Assembly (NCBI RefSeq): GCF_000684975.1
Contig: NZ_BAXZ01000007.1
Location: 62,001 to 126,000, forward strand
Source of the DNA: Paraburkholderia acidipaludis NBRC 101816
GTDB taxonomy: Bacteria; Pseudomonadota; Gammaproteobacteria; Burkholderiales; Burkholderiaceae
Reading direction: 5' to 3'
DNA length: 64,000 bases
A program made the translations under genes and the position numbers. Of the stretch, positions 43,973-51,377 are shown piece by piece; the first letter of the stretch is position 1; each line of letters begins with the position of its first letter. The notes below the pieces were generated by a model that had not been told where the DNA came from, did not search any database, and was given only the letters and a program-made list of their open reading frames with translations.

Positions 43973-44284
43973 TTATTCGGCGAGCAGACGGAATTCGGCG
44001 GTCAGTCGCTCCGCGGTCCACGGCGCGCCTTCGGGCGTGCGGAAACCCACGCGGTTCAGTCCTGCCACCACCTCTTCGAGTTCGACGGCGCCGGCCTCGA
44101 ACACCTTCTCGAGCGCATCGCCAAAGTCGTTTTCGTATTGCGTGGGCTCGGCCTTGCGGGTCTGCCACACGAGGTTCAGCGCCTCGCCTGGCTGCTCGAT
44201 CACGCCCTTGCCGGCCACGTTGTTCGGTTGCGGCGCGAGCCAGGGCTTGAGCGACGGATTGAAGTTCACGGGGATTTCACGCAT
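43973..44284 (-). CDS. Small recombinase-HTH-like protein in the oxygenase operon
   Basis: A 103-residue protein wedged 1 bp after the ferredoxin gene. The N-terminal half (MREIPVNFNPSLKPWLAPQ) has no known fold that I recognise. The C-terminal half (LEEVVAGLNRVGFRTPEGAP then WTAERLTAEF) matches the helix-turn-helix that follows the catalytic domain in serine recombinases (IA..LN..G..TP.G..W), although there is no recombinase catalytic domain. It may be a small regulator or an oxygenase accessory subunit using the same fold. The function is unknown; the position in the operon suggests a tie to the oxygenase. Confidence 0.75.
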   Translation of the reverse strand: MREIPVNFNPSLKPWLAPQPNNVAGKGVIEQPGEALNLVWQTRKAEPTQYENDFGDALEKVFEAGAVELEEVVAGLNRVGFRTPEGAPWTAERLTAEFRLLAE

Positions 44285-44285
44285 G

Positions 44286-44600
44286 TCATTCCACCTTGAT
44301 CTGGATTTCTTCGCCGGCGAGACGGACCGAGTACATCTTCAGGTCGCGGCCGCCGGGCTCCTTGAGGCACTTTCCGGTAGGGATATGGAACACGGCTTCG
44401 TGCAGGGGGCATTCGACGGTGTCGCCGTCGACGAAGCCCTGCGTCAGCAACGCGAACGCATGCGGGCAGACGTTCTCGAGTGCATAGAGCTCGTCGCCCA
44501 CCTTGTAGATGCCGATTTCGGTGCCGTCGAGCTTGAACTCGATCGGCGCGTCTTCGGACAGATCGCCGGCATGTCCGGCACAACGCCATTCTTCAGCCAT
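44286..44600 (-). CDS. Rieske-type ferredoxin of the oxygenase
   Basis: A 104-residue ferredoxin with a Rieske 2Fe-2S site: C-P-H in ENVCPHAFALL (near 45-47) and C-P-L-H in VECPLHEAVF (near 64-67). It shuttles electrons from the FAD reductase to the terminal oxygenase. It is the first gene of the 14-gene operon; AAAGGTGAG precedes the ATG. The divergent porin lies on the other side of the intergenic region. Confidence 0.94.
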   Translation of the reverse strand: MAEEWRCAGHAGDLSEDAPIEFKLDGTEIGIYKVGDELYALENVCPHAFALLTQGFVDGDTVECPLHEAVFHIPTGKCLKEPGGRDLKMYSVRLAGEEIQIKVE

Positions 44601-44622
44601 TTCTCACCTTTCCAGGACACTC

Positions 44623-44642
44623 ATGTTCCATACAAGGAACAT
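44623..44642. promoter_or_regulatory. Palindromic operator 1 (probable IclR site)
   Basis: ATGTTCC, six bases, GGAACAT. Its core TCCATACAAGGAACA (44627-44641) recurs with one change at 44911-44925. It lies between the putative -10 of the oxygenase operon and its first ATG, a position suited to repression. Confidence 0.65.
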
Positions 44643-44648
44643 TAGTTT

Positions 44649-44656
44649 ATGTATGG
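44649..44656. promoter_or_regulatory. Extra operator half-site next to the -10 box
   Basis: ATGTATGG, the reverse complement of the CCATACAT half found in operator 2. It lies 2 bp from the -10 box of the oxygenase operon, probably over the transcription start. Confidence 0.35.
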
Positions 44657-44658
44657 TC

Positions 44659-44664
44659 ATTATA
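44659..44664 (-). promoter_or_regulatory. -10 box of the oxygenase operon
   Basis: A perfect TATAAT on the minus strand, 59 bp before the ferredoxin ATG. The matching -35 region is T-rich but not a clear TTGACA, as expected for a promoter that needs an activator or is weak. Confidence 0.5.
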
Positions 44665-44884
44665 GAAGCCGTGGCGCGCGGAAAAAACAGAAATCACACA
44701 TCCCTAGGGAAAACACCGATCCTTCGTAGGAAGGAGGTGGGAACGGTGTCATCCCGCGTCTCGCGGGAGTTGCCGAAGCGCTTGAACGGAAAGGCTTTCT
44801 CCAGACAGACGGACTGCTTGACGCCAAAACAACACAGGGTATTCACCGTCCCAAAAAAGTATTTTGGCTACCGGAAAGAATCTC

Positions 44885-44890
44885 TATACT
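44885..44890 (+). promoter_or_regulatory. -10 box of the divergent porin gene
   Basis: TATACT with TTTTGG 17 bp upstream as a weak -35. Operator 2 begins about 20 bp downstream, mirroring the arrangement at the oxygenase promoter. The stretch 44665-44884 between the two promoters holds no gene. Confidence 0.4.
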
Positions 44891-44908
44891 TTCCATAGGC
44901 GTTACGTT

Positions 44909-44925
44909 TGTCCATACATGGAACA
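44909..44925. promoter_or_regulatory. Palindromic operator 2 (probable IclR site)
   Basis: TGTCCATACATGGAACA. It shares 14 of 15 core bases (TCCATACAWGGAACA) and the same orientation with operator 1, about 285 bp away. This suggests one regulator controls both the porin and the oxygenase operon. Confidence 0.65.
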
Positions 44926-45035
44926 CAGCACGCTCAGTGTAGCCGACCGGAAAGAAGCGGCGCAACGCCAATCAAGAGGTTGAACAGGCCGGCACAAGCG
45001 ATCCGGCCATTCGTCACACGTTGAGGAGTCCAAAG

Positions 45036-46109
45036 TTGAAGCACGTTATTGTCGCGGGACTGACCGGAATCTGCGCCGTCACGAGCGCATGGGCGCAAAG
45101 CAGCGTCACGCTGTACGGCAGCATGGATGCCGGCGTCGCCTATATCAGCAACGCGGGTGGGAGCACGAAGTGGGAAGAAGAGCAGGGTAATACCCAGCCC
45201 GATCGCTGGGGCCTGCTCGGCGCAGAGGATCTGGGCGGCGGCCTGAAGGCGGTCTTCCAGCTCGAAAACGGCTTCTACACGAACACGGGCGCGATGGCGA
45301 AGGCCGGCACGCTGTTCAACCGCGCGGCCTTCGTGGGCCTGCAGTCGAACCAGATCGGCACGCTCTCGTTCGGCCTGCAGACGCCGTTCTCCTTCGACGT
45401 GCTGGGCCCGTTCAGCACGGGTTACCTGAGCGGCAACTGGTTCGCGTTCCACCCCGGCAATATCGACGAACTCGCCGACACGAGCGTCGTGCCGTTCCAG
45501 AACTCGGTGAAATTCCGTTCTGCGAACTTTTACGGCTTCACGGCCGGCGCGATGCTGGGCCTTGGCAACACCTCCAACTTCGCAACCGGCCGCACGATGA
45601 GCTACGCGCTCACGTACAACAACGGCGGCTTCAAGGCCGGCGCTTCGTGGTCGAACGAGAACGACCGCTCGGTGTCGATGGCGACGACCGGCATCACGGA
45701 GTTCCAGGGCCAGCCGGCCGCGACGTACCTCGCCGACAAGGTGCAGAACATGGGCATCGGCGCGCAGTACTCACTCGGCAACCTGCTCGTGCACGGTCTC
45801 TATACGCGCACGAAGCTGCAGTCGAACGGCTACTCCGACACGTTCCAGAGCTACGACGCGGGCGCGAACTACCAGCTCACCGTTGCCGACACGATCGTGA
45901 GCGGTGCCTCCACTTCGACGCTCTCGGGCCGCCGCTGGTCCCAGATCGTGGTCGGCGACATCTACGCGCTCTCGAAGTCCACCCAGGTCTATGCCGACGT
46001 GCTGTACGAGCATGCGAACTCGGAAGCGTATGCCGCGCTCTTCACCGCCGGGGTGTCGAGCGGACGCAACCAGGTGAGCGTGCTCACCGGCATTCACCAC
46101 TCGTTCTGA
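45036..46109 (+). CDS. General porin, probably for the oxygenase operon's substrate
   Basis: A 357-residue beta-barrel porin: signal peptide ending TSAWA, mature start QSSVTLYGSMDAGVAYISN, LLGAEDLGGGLKAVFQLENG, and a C-terminal GIHHSF ending in Phe. The start is read as TTG at 45036: GAGGAG sits 7 bases before it and the peptide then has a normal length; a TTG at 45021 is in frame but lies on the ribosome site itself. It is divergent from the oxygenase operon and shares an operator motif with it, so it probably lets the same substrate through the outer membrane. Confidence 0.93.
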   Translation: MKHVIVAGLTGICAVTSAWAQSSVTLYGSMDAGVAYISNAGGSTKWEEEQGNTQPDRWGLLGAEDLGGGLKAVFQLENGFYTNTGAMAKAGTLFNRAAFVGLQSNQIGTLSFGLQTPFSFDVLGPFSTGYLSGNWFAFHPGNIDELADTSVVPFQNSVKFRSANFYGFTAGAMLGLGNTSNFATGRTMSYALTYNNGGFKAGASWSNENDRSVSMATTGITEFQGQPAATYLADKVQNMGIGAQYSLGNLLVHGLYTRTKLQSNGYSDTFQSYDAGANYQLTVADTIVSGASTSTLSGRRWSQIVVGDIYALSKSTQVYADVLYEHANSEAYAALFTAGVSSGRNQVSVLTGIHHSF

Positions 46110-46117
46110 TCGAGGCA

Positions 46118-46141
46118 CGGCGCGGCGCCAGGGCCGCGCCG
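46118..46141. terminator. Bidirectional terminator between the porin and second IclR genes
   Basis: CGGCGCGGC and GCCGCGCCG, a perfect 9-bp stem with a 6-nt loop, fills most of the 34-bp gap between the two convergent genes. Confidence 0.6.
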
Positions 46142-46143
46142 GT

Positions 46144-47130
46144 TCAGAGAAAGCCCGCCGGCAGCGGACGGCTGCGCGCGGCGCGAGCCGCGGTGGGATC
46201 GTTGGCACGCGGCCGATAGTTCAGGCGCGTCGACAGATCGACGGCCGCGCCGCACACCGCCGCGATGAGCGGCGCCCGCTGCGTTTCGCCGCCGATATCG
46301 GAGCGCGGCACCGTTACCGTGATGGCCGCCGCGATCTTGCCCGACTGATCGCGCACCGGCGCGCTCACCACCGAAATCCCCGTTTCGAACGATCCCTCGC
46401 TCAGTGCGTAGCCCTGCTCCGCGCTCTCGCGTATGCGCGCGTAGAGGTCGGTGACCGTGGCGGGCGTGCGGTCGGTGTAACGTTCGAGCTGCTTTTCCGG
46501 GTAGAGCGCGCGCAGTTCGGCCAGCGTGAAATCGCCCATCAATACCTGGCCATGCACGGTGGCGTGCGCGGGCAAACGCGTGCCCACGTGCACCTTCACC
46601 GAACTGAACATCGGATCATGCGTCTGTGCCTTCGCGACGAATACGATGTCGCGGCCGTCGCGAATCAAAAGGTGCGCGCTCAGGCCGGTCGAATCGCGCA
46701 GACGTTCGAGCACGGGCTGGCCGAAATCCGTAAGTTCGAGCGAACTCAGGTACTCGAAGCCGAGACGCAGCACGGCCACGCCCAGGCGAAACTGCCGGTC
46801 GCCGTTCACGCGTTCGAGAAAACCCAGCGCCTCGAGCGTCTGCAACAGGCGGAACGTGGTCGTGCGGGGAATGCCGATGCGCCGCGACAGTTCCGGGGCG
46901 CCGAGCACCGGCTCGCGCGCCGAAAATTCGGTGAGGATGCGCAGGCCCCGTTCGAGGCCGGGCACAAGGTACGTGGAGGCGCCGGCGCCTTCTTCGTCGG
47001 CGCCTTCGGGGGCGTTTTCATGCACTTCTGCGGCGTCCCGCGCGGCGTTCTCCTCGTCGGCGGGATGTGCTTCGCTCTTTCGCGGCCCGGTGCCGCGACG
47101 GGCGATACCGGTCGTGTTTTGTCTGGCCAT
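46144..47130 (-). CDS. IclR-family transcriptional regulator, paralogue of the one inside the operon
   Basis: A 328-residue regulator with an N-terminal charged extension (about 1-55, Glu/Ala-rich) absent from its paralogue, then a winged helix (LGAPELSRRIGIPRTTTFRL) and the effector domain (GRDIVFVAKAQTHDPMFSS, VHGQVLMGDFTL). It is nearly the same as the IclR at 39649-40551 through the DNA-binding helix and most of the effector domain, which points to duplication. Both probably read the same operators. The ligand pockets differ near the C-terminal end, so they may answer to different inducers. Confidence 0.93.
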   Translation of the reverse strand: MARQNTTGIARRGTGPRKSEAHPADEENAARDAAEVHENAPEGADEEGAGASTYLVPGLERGLRILTEFSAREPVLGAPELSRRIGIPRTTTFRLLQTLEALGFLERVNGDRQFRLGVAVLRLGFEYLSSLELTDFGQPVLERLRDSTGLSAHLLIRDGRDIVFVAKAQTHDPMFSSVKVHVGTRLPAHATVHGQVLMGDFTLAELRALYPEKQLERYTDRTPATVTDLYARIRESAEQGYALSEGSFETGISVVSAPVRDQSGKIAAAITVTVPRSDIGGETQRAPLIAAVCGAAVDLSTRLNYRPRANDPTAARAARSRPLPAGFL

Positions 47131-47184
47131 TGTCGGCTTCTGTCTATCGGATGGTTCGTTGACGTCTGCAATGATAGCGCGCCA

Positions 47185-47370
47185 TCACTTGATGACTCGC
47201 ATCCCGGCCGTCTTCGCCGCTTTGGCGTCGAACGTCGCCGTGTATTCGCATTGCGCTTCGTGGCACGCGCGTTCGATCAGGCAACCGGCAAAGTCCGCGG
47301 ACGATTCCTTGTACAAGCGCAGAGCTTTCCATGCGATCTCAGTCCCACCGGGATTTCCCCAGGCTGACAC
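47185..47370 (-). pseudogene. C-terminal remnant of a VapC-type PIN-domain toxin
   Basis: The frame encodes EIAWKALRLYKESSADFAGC followed by LIERACHEAQCEYTATFDAK and AAKTAGMRVIK. This matches the end of PIN toxins: AL..Y..g.aDFaD..I...a...gc...tTFDr.Aak..GM. The last acidic site (the D of TFD) and the ADF acidic region survive, but the first half with the initial Asp and the partner antitoxin are gone. The true remnant covers roughly 47185-47335. It is not expected to be active. Confidence 0.6.
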
Positions 47371-47380
47371 GCTCCCCGTT

Positions 47381-47419
47381 CCGTCATTAAATAAATCATG
47401 TTGATTTAATTAATGACGG
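47381..47419. promoter_or_regulatory. 39-bp palindrome over the ROK regulator leader
   Basis: Two 18-base arms (left CCGTCATTAAATAAATCA, right TGATTTAATTAATGACGG) match at 17 of 18 positions around a TGT spacer. The right arm runs into the GGAGGAG ribosome site of the ROK gene at 47429. The A/T-rich inner part resembles NagC/Mlc-type ROK operators. It is probably the autoregulatory and operon operator. Confidence 0.75.
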
Positions 47420-47428
47420 AGGAGACAC

Positions 47429-48682
47429 GTGAGAAGTCCGCATGTCGGCCAGGGCAGCAATTCGGCCAACGTCCGCCGCTTCAACGAGCGCCTCGTGTTG
47501 CAGGCGCTGCGCCGCGCCGGCCAGGCGTCGAAGGCAGATCTTGCGCGTCTCGCGAATCTCACGAGCACGGCAGTCGGCAGCATCATCACGTCATTGATCG
47601 AAAACGGCCTCATCGAAGTCACGGGCCGCCGCCTGGAAGGCCAGCGGGGCCAGCCCGCCTCTCTCCTGCGGCTCGATCCGCGCGGAGCGTTCGCCATCGG
47701 CGTGCGGCTCGATCGCACGAGCATCGAAACCGTGCTCGTCAATTTCGCAGGCCAAATGATCGAGCGGCGTTCGCACGACATGCTGCTGCCGCTGCCCCCC
47801 GTCGCCCAGGAAATCGTGCAGGGCGACATCCGCGAGCTGCTTTCGCGGCTCGATGCGCGAGAGAGAAGCCGCCTCGCCGGCATCGGCGTCGCGCAGCCGT
47901 ACAACCTCGGTAGCTGGCTGCGCGAACTGGGGCTGCCCACCGATCCCTTCAGCGTGTGGAACGACGTCGACTTCGCGGGAGAGCTGGGCCGGGCGCTCCG
48001 GCTGCCCGTGTTCAGCGAGAACGACGGCAACGCCGCCGCGATCGCGGAGCTGTTCTACGGGTGCGGGCGCCAACGCGACGACTTCCTCTACCTGTTCCTC
48101 GGCCCGGCCATCGGCGGCGGTATCGCCATCGACGGCGATTGCGTGCGCGGCCTCACCGGCAACGCGGGCGACTTCGCGGTGATGCCCGTGCCGCCCAGCC
48201 GCCTGCCCTCCGCGGCCCAGCCGCCCGGCAAATGGGACATCCTGCTCTCGCGCGCCTCGTTGATCGCGCTGCGGCGGCACCTGCGCCATTACGGCGTCAG
48301 CGTGGACAGCCGCGCCGATCTCGAGGCTTGCATCGCAGAGAGGCACCCGGCCGTGGAAGAGTGGCTCGACGATTGCGTGGACGCGCTCGCGCCCTCGCTG
48401 CGCGCGGCACTGTGCGTGCTGGACCTGCCGGCCGTCGTGCTCGACGCCGACGTGGACGCCGGCCTCATCGACACGCTCATGCGGCGCCTTTCCGTTGCGG
48501 TGGCCGCGACGGCCCCGGAGGCAAGCGGCATTCCCGAACTCGTGCGCGGCACCTTCGGCCCCGATGCGGGCGCGCTGGGTGCCGCCACGCTCCCCATGTT
48601 CTACAATTTTTCGCCACGTGCAGGCATCCTGATGGGCGCCGGCGCGCAAACGCAGGAGGCAAGCCATGTCGTCTCATACTGA
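47429..48682 (+). CDS. ROK-family transcriptional repressor
   Basis: A 417-residue NagC/Mlc/XylR-type regulator. The winged helix lies at about residues 18-70 (LVLQALRRAGQASKADLARL, TSTAVGSIITSLIENGL). The ROK sugar-binding domain has SENDGNAAAIAELFYG with the Asp-Gly-Asn catalytic-type loop, and LGPAIGGGIAIDGD. The classic ROK zinc Cys cluster (CxCGxxGC) is not seen. The start is GTG at 47429 with GGAGGAG upstream. It overlaps the ABC ATPase gene by 17 bp and is therefore in the sugar importer operon, which it likely represses until its sugar binds. Confidence 0.93.
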   Translation: MRSPHVGQGSNSANVRRFNERLVLQALRRAGQASKADLARLANLTSTAVGSIITSLIENGLIEVTGRRLEGQRGQPASLLRLDPRGAFAIGVRLDRTSIETVLVNFAGQMIERRSHDMLLPLPPVAQEIVQGDIRELLSRLDARERSRLAGIGVAQPYNLGSWLRELGLPTDPFSVWNDVDFAGELGRALRLPVFSENDGNAAAIAELFYGCGRQRDDFLYLFLGPAIGGGIAIDGDCVRGLTGNAGDFAVMPVPPSRLPSAAQPPGKWDILLSRASLIALRRHLRHYGVSVDSRADLEACIAERHPAVEEWLDDCVDALAPSLRAALCVLDLPAVVLDADVDAGLIDTLMRRLSVAVAATAPEASGIPELVRGTFGPDAGALGAATLPMFYNFSPRAGILMGAGAQTQEASHVVSY

Positions 48683-50222
48683 AACGTCGCGTCCATTGCT
48701 GGAAATGCGCGGCATCAGCAAGACCTTTCCCGGCGTGCGCGCGCTGGACAACGTGAGCCTTTCGGTGCGCGCCGGCGAAGTGCACTCGCTGATGGGCGAG
48801 AACGGCGCCGGCAAGTCCACGCTCATGAAAATTCTTTCGGGGGCCTATCAAGCCGACCCCGGCGGCGAAATCTTCATCGACGGCAAGGTCGTGCAGATCG
48901 ACGGTCCGCTCGCCGCGCGCGAGCTCGGCGTGGCCGTGATCTATCAGGAGCTGAGCCTCGCGCCGAATCTGAGCGTTGCCGAAAACATCTACGCGGGCCG
49001 CGAGCTGCGCAAGGGCGGCCGCCGCTGGGGCATGGTGGACCGCAAGGCCATGGAGCGCGAGTGCGAGGACGTGCTCACGCGCCTCGGCGCGACCTTCGGG
49101 CCCGCCACGCTCGTCGGCTCGCTCTCGATCGCGGAACGCCAGCTCGTGGAGATTGCCCGCGCGGTCCACTCGCAGGCGCGCATCCTAGTGATGGACGAGC
49201 CCACCACGCCGCTCTCCTCGCGCGAAACGGAGCGCCTTTTCAAGCTCATCCTGCAGCTGCGCGAAGAAGGGCTCGCGATCATCTACATCAGCCATCGCAT
49301 GGCCGAGGTCTACGAACTTTCGGACCGCGTTTCCGTGCTGCGCGACGGCACCTACGTCGGCACGCTCGAGCGCGAGGCCCTGAATGCCGACAGCCTCGTG
49401 AGCATGATGGTGGGCCGCGACATCTCCGGTTTCTACAAGAAGGCGCACGCCCCCTACGACCCGGGCAAGGCTGTGCTCACGGTGCGCGACGTCGCCGACG
49501 GCCGCCGCGTGCGCGGCTGCAGCCTCGATCTGCACGCGGGCGAAGTGCTCGGCATTGCGGGTCTCGTGGGCGCGGGCCGCACCGAGCTGGCACGCCTGAT
49601 CTTCGGCGCCGAGCCGCGCACGAGCGGCGAGATCGCCATCGACGGCCGCACGCTGCACGTCCATACGCCGCGCGACGCCATCAACGCGGGCCTCGTCTAT
49701 CTGACCGAAGACCGCAAGCACCAGGGCCTCTTCCTCGACATGAGCGTGCGCGACAACATCAACGTCGCCGTGTGCGGGCGCGACGCGCGCTTCGGCGTGC
49801 TCGACCGCGCGCGCGGCGCCCAGCGCGCGAAAGATTCGATCCGCTCGCTTTCCATCCGCGTGCCGGGCGCGCGCGTGAACGTGGGCGCGCTCTCGGGCGG
49901 CAACCAGCAGAAGGTGCTGCTCTCGCGCTTGCTGGAAACGCAGCCGCGCGTGCTGATTCTCGACGAGCCCACGCGCGGCGTGGATATCGGCGCGAAGTCG
50001 GAGATCTATCGCATCATCAACGACCTCGCGAAGTCCGGCGTCGGCATCATCGTGATTTCGAGCGAACTGCCCGAGGTCATCGGCGTGGCCGACCGCGTGC
50101 TCGTCATGCGCGAAGGCGTATTCGCAGGCGAGCTGGGCGGCTACACCGGCAAGCCCATCACCCAGGAAGCCATCATCGAACTGGCCACCGGTTCGCCGGC
50201 CGCGCTGGACGAAGCGGCCTGA
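48666..50222 (+). CDS. Sugar ABC importer ATP-binding protein (RbsA/XylG/MglA type)
   Basis: A 518-residue double ATPase of the carbohydrate uptake CUT2 family. The first half has Walker A GENGAGKST, signature LSIAERQLVEIARA and Walker B ILVMDEPTTPL. The second half has the degenerate nucleotide loop GLVGAGRTE, then LSGGNQQKVLLSRLL and LILDEPTRGVDIG. It powers import with the permease and binding protein downstream. Overlap with the ROK gene suggests coupled translation. The sugar is unknown; pentoses, galactosides, inositol and similar compounds are all carried by this family. Confidence 0.95.
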   Translation: MSSHTETSRPLLEMRGISKTFPGVRALDNVSLSVRAGEVHSLMGENGAGKSTLMKILSGAYQADPGGEIFIDGKVVQIDGPLAARELGVAVIYQELSLAPNLSVAENIYAGRELRKGGRRWGMVDRKAMERECEDVLTRLGATFGPATLVGSLSIAERQLVEIARAVHSQARILVMDEPTTPLSSRETERLFKLILQLREEGLAIIYISHRMAEVYELSDRVSVLRDGTYVGTLEREALNADSLVSMMVGRDISGFYKKAHAPYDPGKAVLTVRDVADGRRVRGCSLDLHAGEVLGIAGLVGAGRTELARLIFGAEPRTSGEIAIDGRTLHVHTPRDAINAGLVYLTEDRKHQGLFLDMSVRDNINVAVCGRDARFGVLDRARGAQRAKDSIRSLSIRVPGARVNVGALSGGNQQKVLLSRLLETQPRVLILDEPTRGVDIGAKSEIYRIINDLAKSGVGIIVISSELPEVIGVADRVLVMREGVFAGELGGYTGKPITQEAIIELATGSPAALDEAA

Positions 50223-50262
50223 CCTTACACGAACACGAGAGACGTTCAATCAGGAGTACGAC

Positions 50263-51285
50263 ATGCGAAACATTCTTCCCCGTCACGGCGCCGCCGCCGC
50301 ACAGGCGCAAGCAAGCGCCGGCGCACTGGACGGCCATCGCGCCCGCATGAAGTCGCTCATGCGCACCGCCGGCATGCTCCCGGTCCTCGTGCTGCTGTGC
50401 GTGGGCTTCGGCTTTCTCACCGACGGGTTCTTCACGCTGCAGAATCTTTCGATCGTCACGCAGCAGGCGTCCATCAACATCGTGCTGGCCGCCGGCATGA
50501 CCTTCGTGATCCTGACGGGCGGCATCGACCTCTCGGTGGGCTCGATCCTCGCCGCCGGCGCCGTCGCCGCCATGCTCGCCTCGAACATTCCCGGCTGGGG
50601 GTGGCTCGGCATACCCGCCGCGCTCGTGGTGGGGCTCGCCTTCGGCATCGTCAACGGCGCGCTCATCTCGTTCCTGCGCCTGCCGCCCTTCATCGTGACG
50701 CTGGGTTCGCTCACCGCCGTGCGCGGCATCGCGCGCCTCATGGGCCACGACACCACCATCTTCAACCCGCAGCTGTCGTTCGCCTTCATCGGCAACGGCA
50801 CGGTGCTGGGCATTCCCTGGCTCGTCATCATCGCGCTCGCCGTGGTGGCCGTCTCGTGGTTCGTGCTGCGCCGCACGGTGCTCGGGCTGCATATCTATTC
50901 GGTGGGCGGCAATCCCGAAGCCGCGCGCCTCTCGGGCATCAAGGTCTGGGGCATCGAACTGTTCGTGTATGCCGTATCCGGCCTGCTTGCCGGGCTCGGC
51001 GCCGCGATGTCGGCCGCCCGCCTCTATGCGGCCAACGGCCTGCAGCTCGGCCAGTCGTACGAGCTCGACGCCATCGCGGCAGTGATCCTCGGCGGTACGA
51101 GCTTCGTGGGCGGCGTGGGTTCGATCATCGGCACGCTCATCGGCGCGCTCATCATCGCGGTGCTCTCGAACGGCCTCGTGCTGCTGGGCGTTTCGGACAT
51201 CTGGCAATACATCATCAAGGGCCTCGTAATCGTCGGCGCCGTGGCGCTCGACCGCTACCGCCAGCGCGGCTCGGCGCGCACGTAA
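50263..51285 (+). CDS. Sugar ABC importer permease (RbsC type)
   Basis: A 340-residue CUT2 permease with about 8-10 membrane segments. The motif TFVILTGGIDLSVGSILAA is the family signature, and the C-terminal cytoplasmic-loop region LGGTSFVGGVGSIIGTLIGA is also typical. The first 28 residues are hydrophilic and Ala/Gln-rich, an extension common in proteobacterial members. AGGAG precedes the start. It lies 40 bp after the ATPase gene and 92 bp before the binding-protein gene. Confidence 0.95.
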   Translation: MRNILPRHGAAAAQAQASAGALDGHRARMKSLMRTAGMLPVLVLLCVGFGFLTDGFFTLQNLSIVTQQASINIVLAAGMTFVILTGGIDLSVGSILAAGAVAAMLASNIPGWGWLGIPAALVVGLAFGIVNGALISFLRLPPFIVTLGSLTAVRGIARLMGHDTTIFNPQLSFAFIGNGTVLGIPWLVIIALAVVAVSWFVLRRTVLGLHIYSVGGNPEAARLSGIKVWGIELFVYAVSGLLAGLGAAMSAARLYAANGLQLGQSYELDAIAAVILGGTSFVGGVGSIIGTLIGALIIAVLSNGLVLLGVSDIWQYIIKGLVIVGAVALDRYRQRGSART

Positions 51286-51315
51286 AACAATTCGTTTCTC
51301 CGATACAGCATCATC

Positions 51316-51342
51316 GGGGCGCGAGCGGTCCTCTCGCACCCC
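51316..51342 (+). promoter_or_regulatory. Intercistronic hairpin before the sugar-binding protein gene
   Basis: GGGGCGCGAG and CTCGCACCCC pair at 9 of 10 positions around a 7-nt loop, with no T-tract. Such hairpins between permease and binding-protein genes often protect one mRNA part so that the binding protein is made in excess. Confidence 0.45.
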
Positions 51343-51377
51343 GGATCGAATAACAGGACCTCTCTGGAGACAACCCC

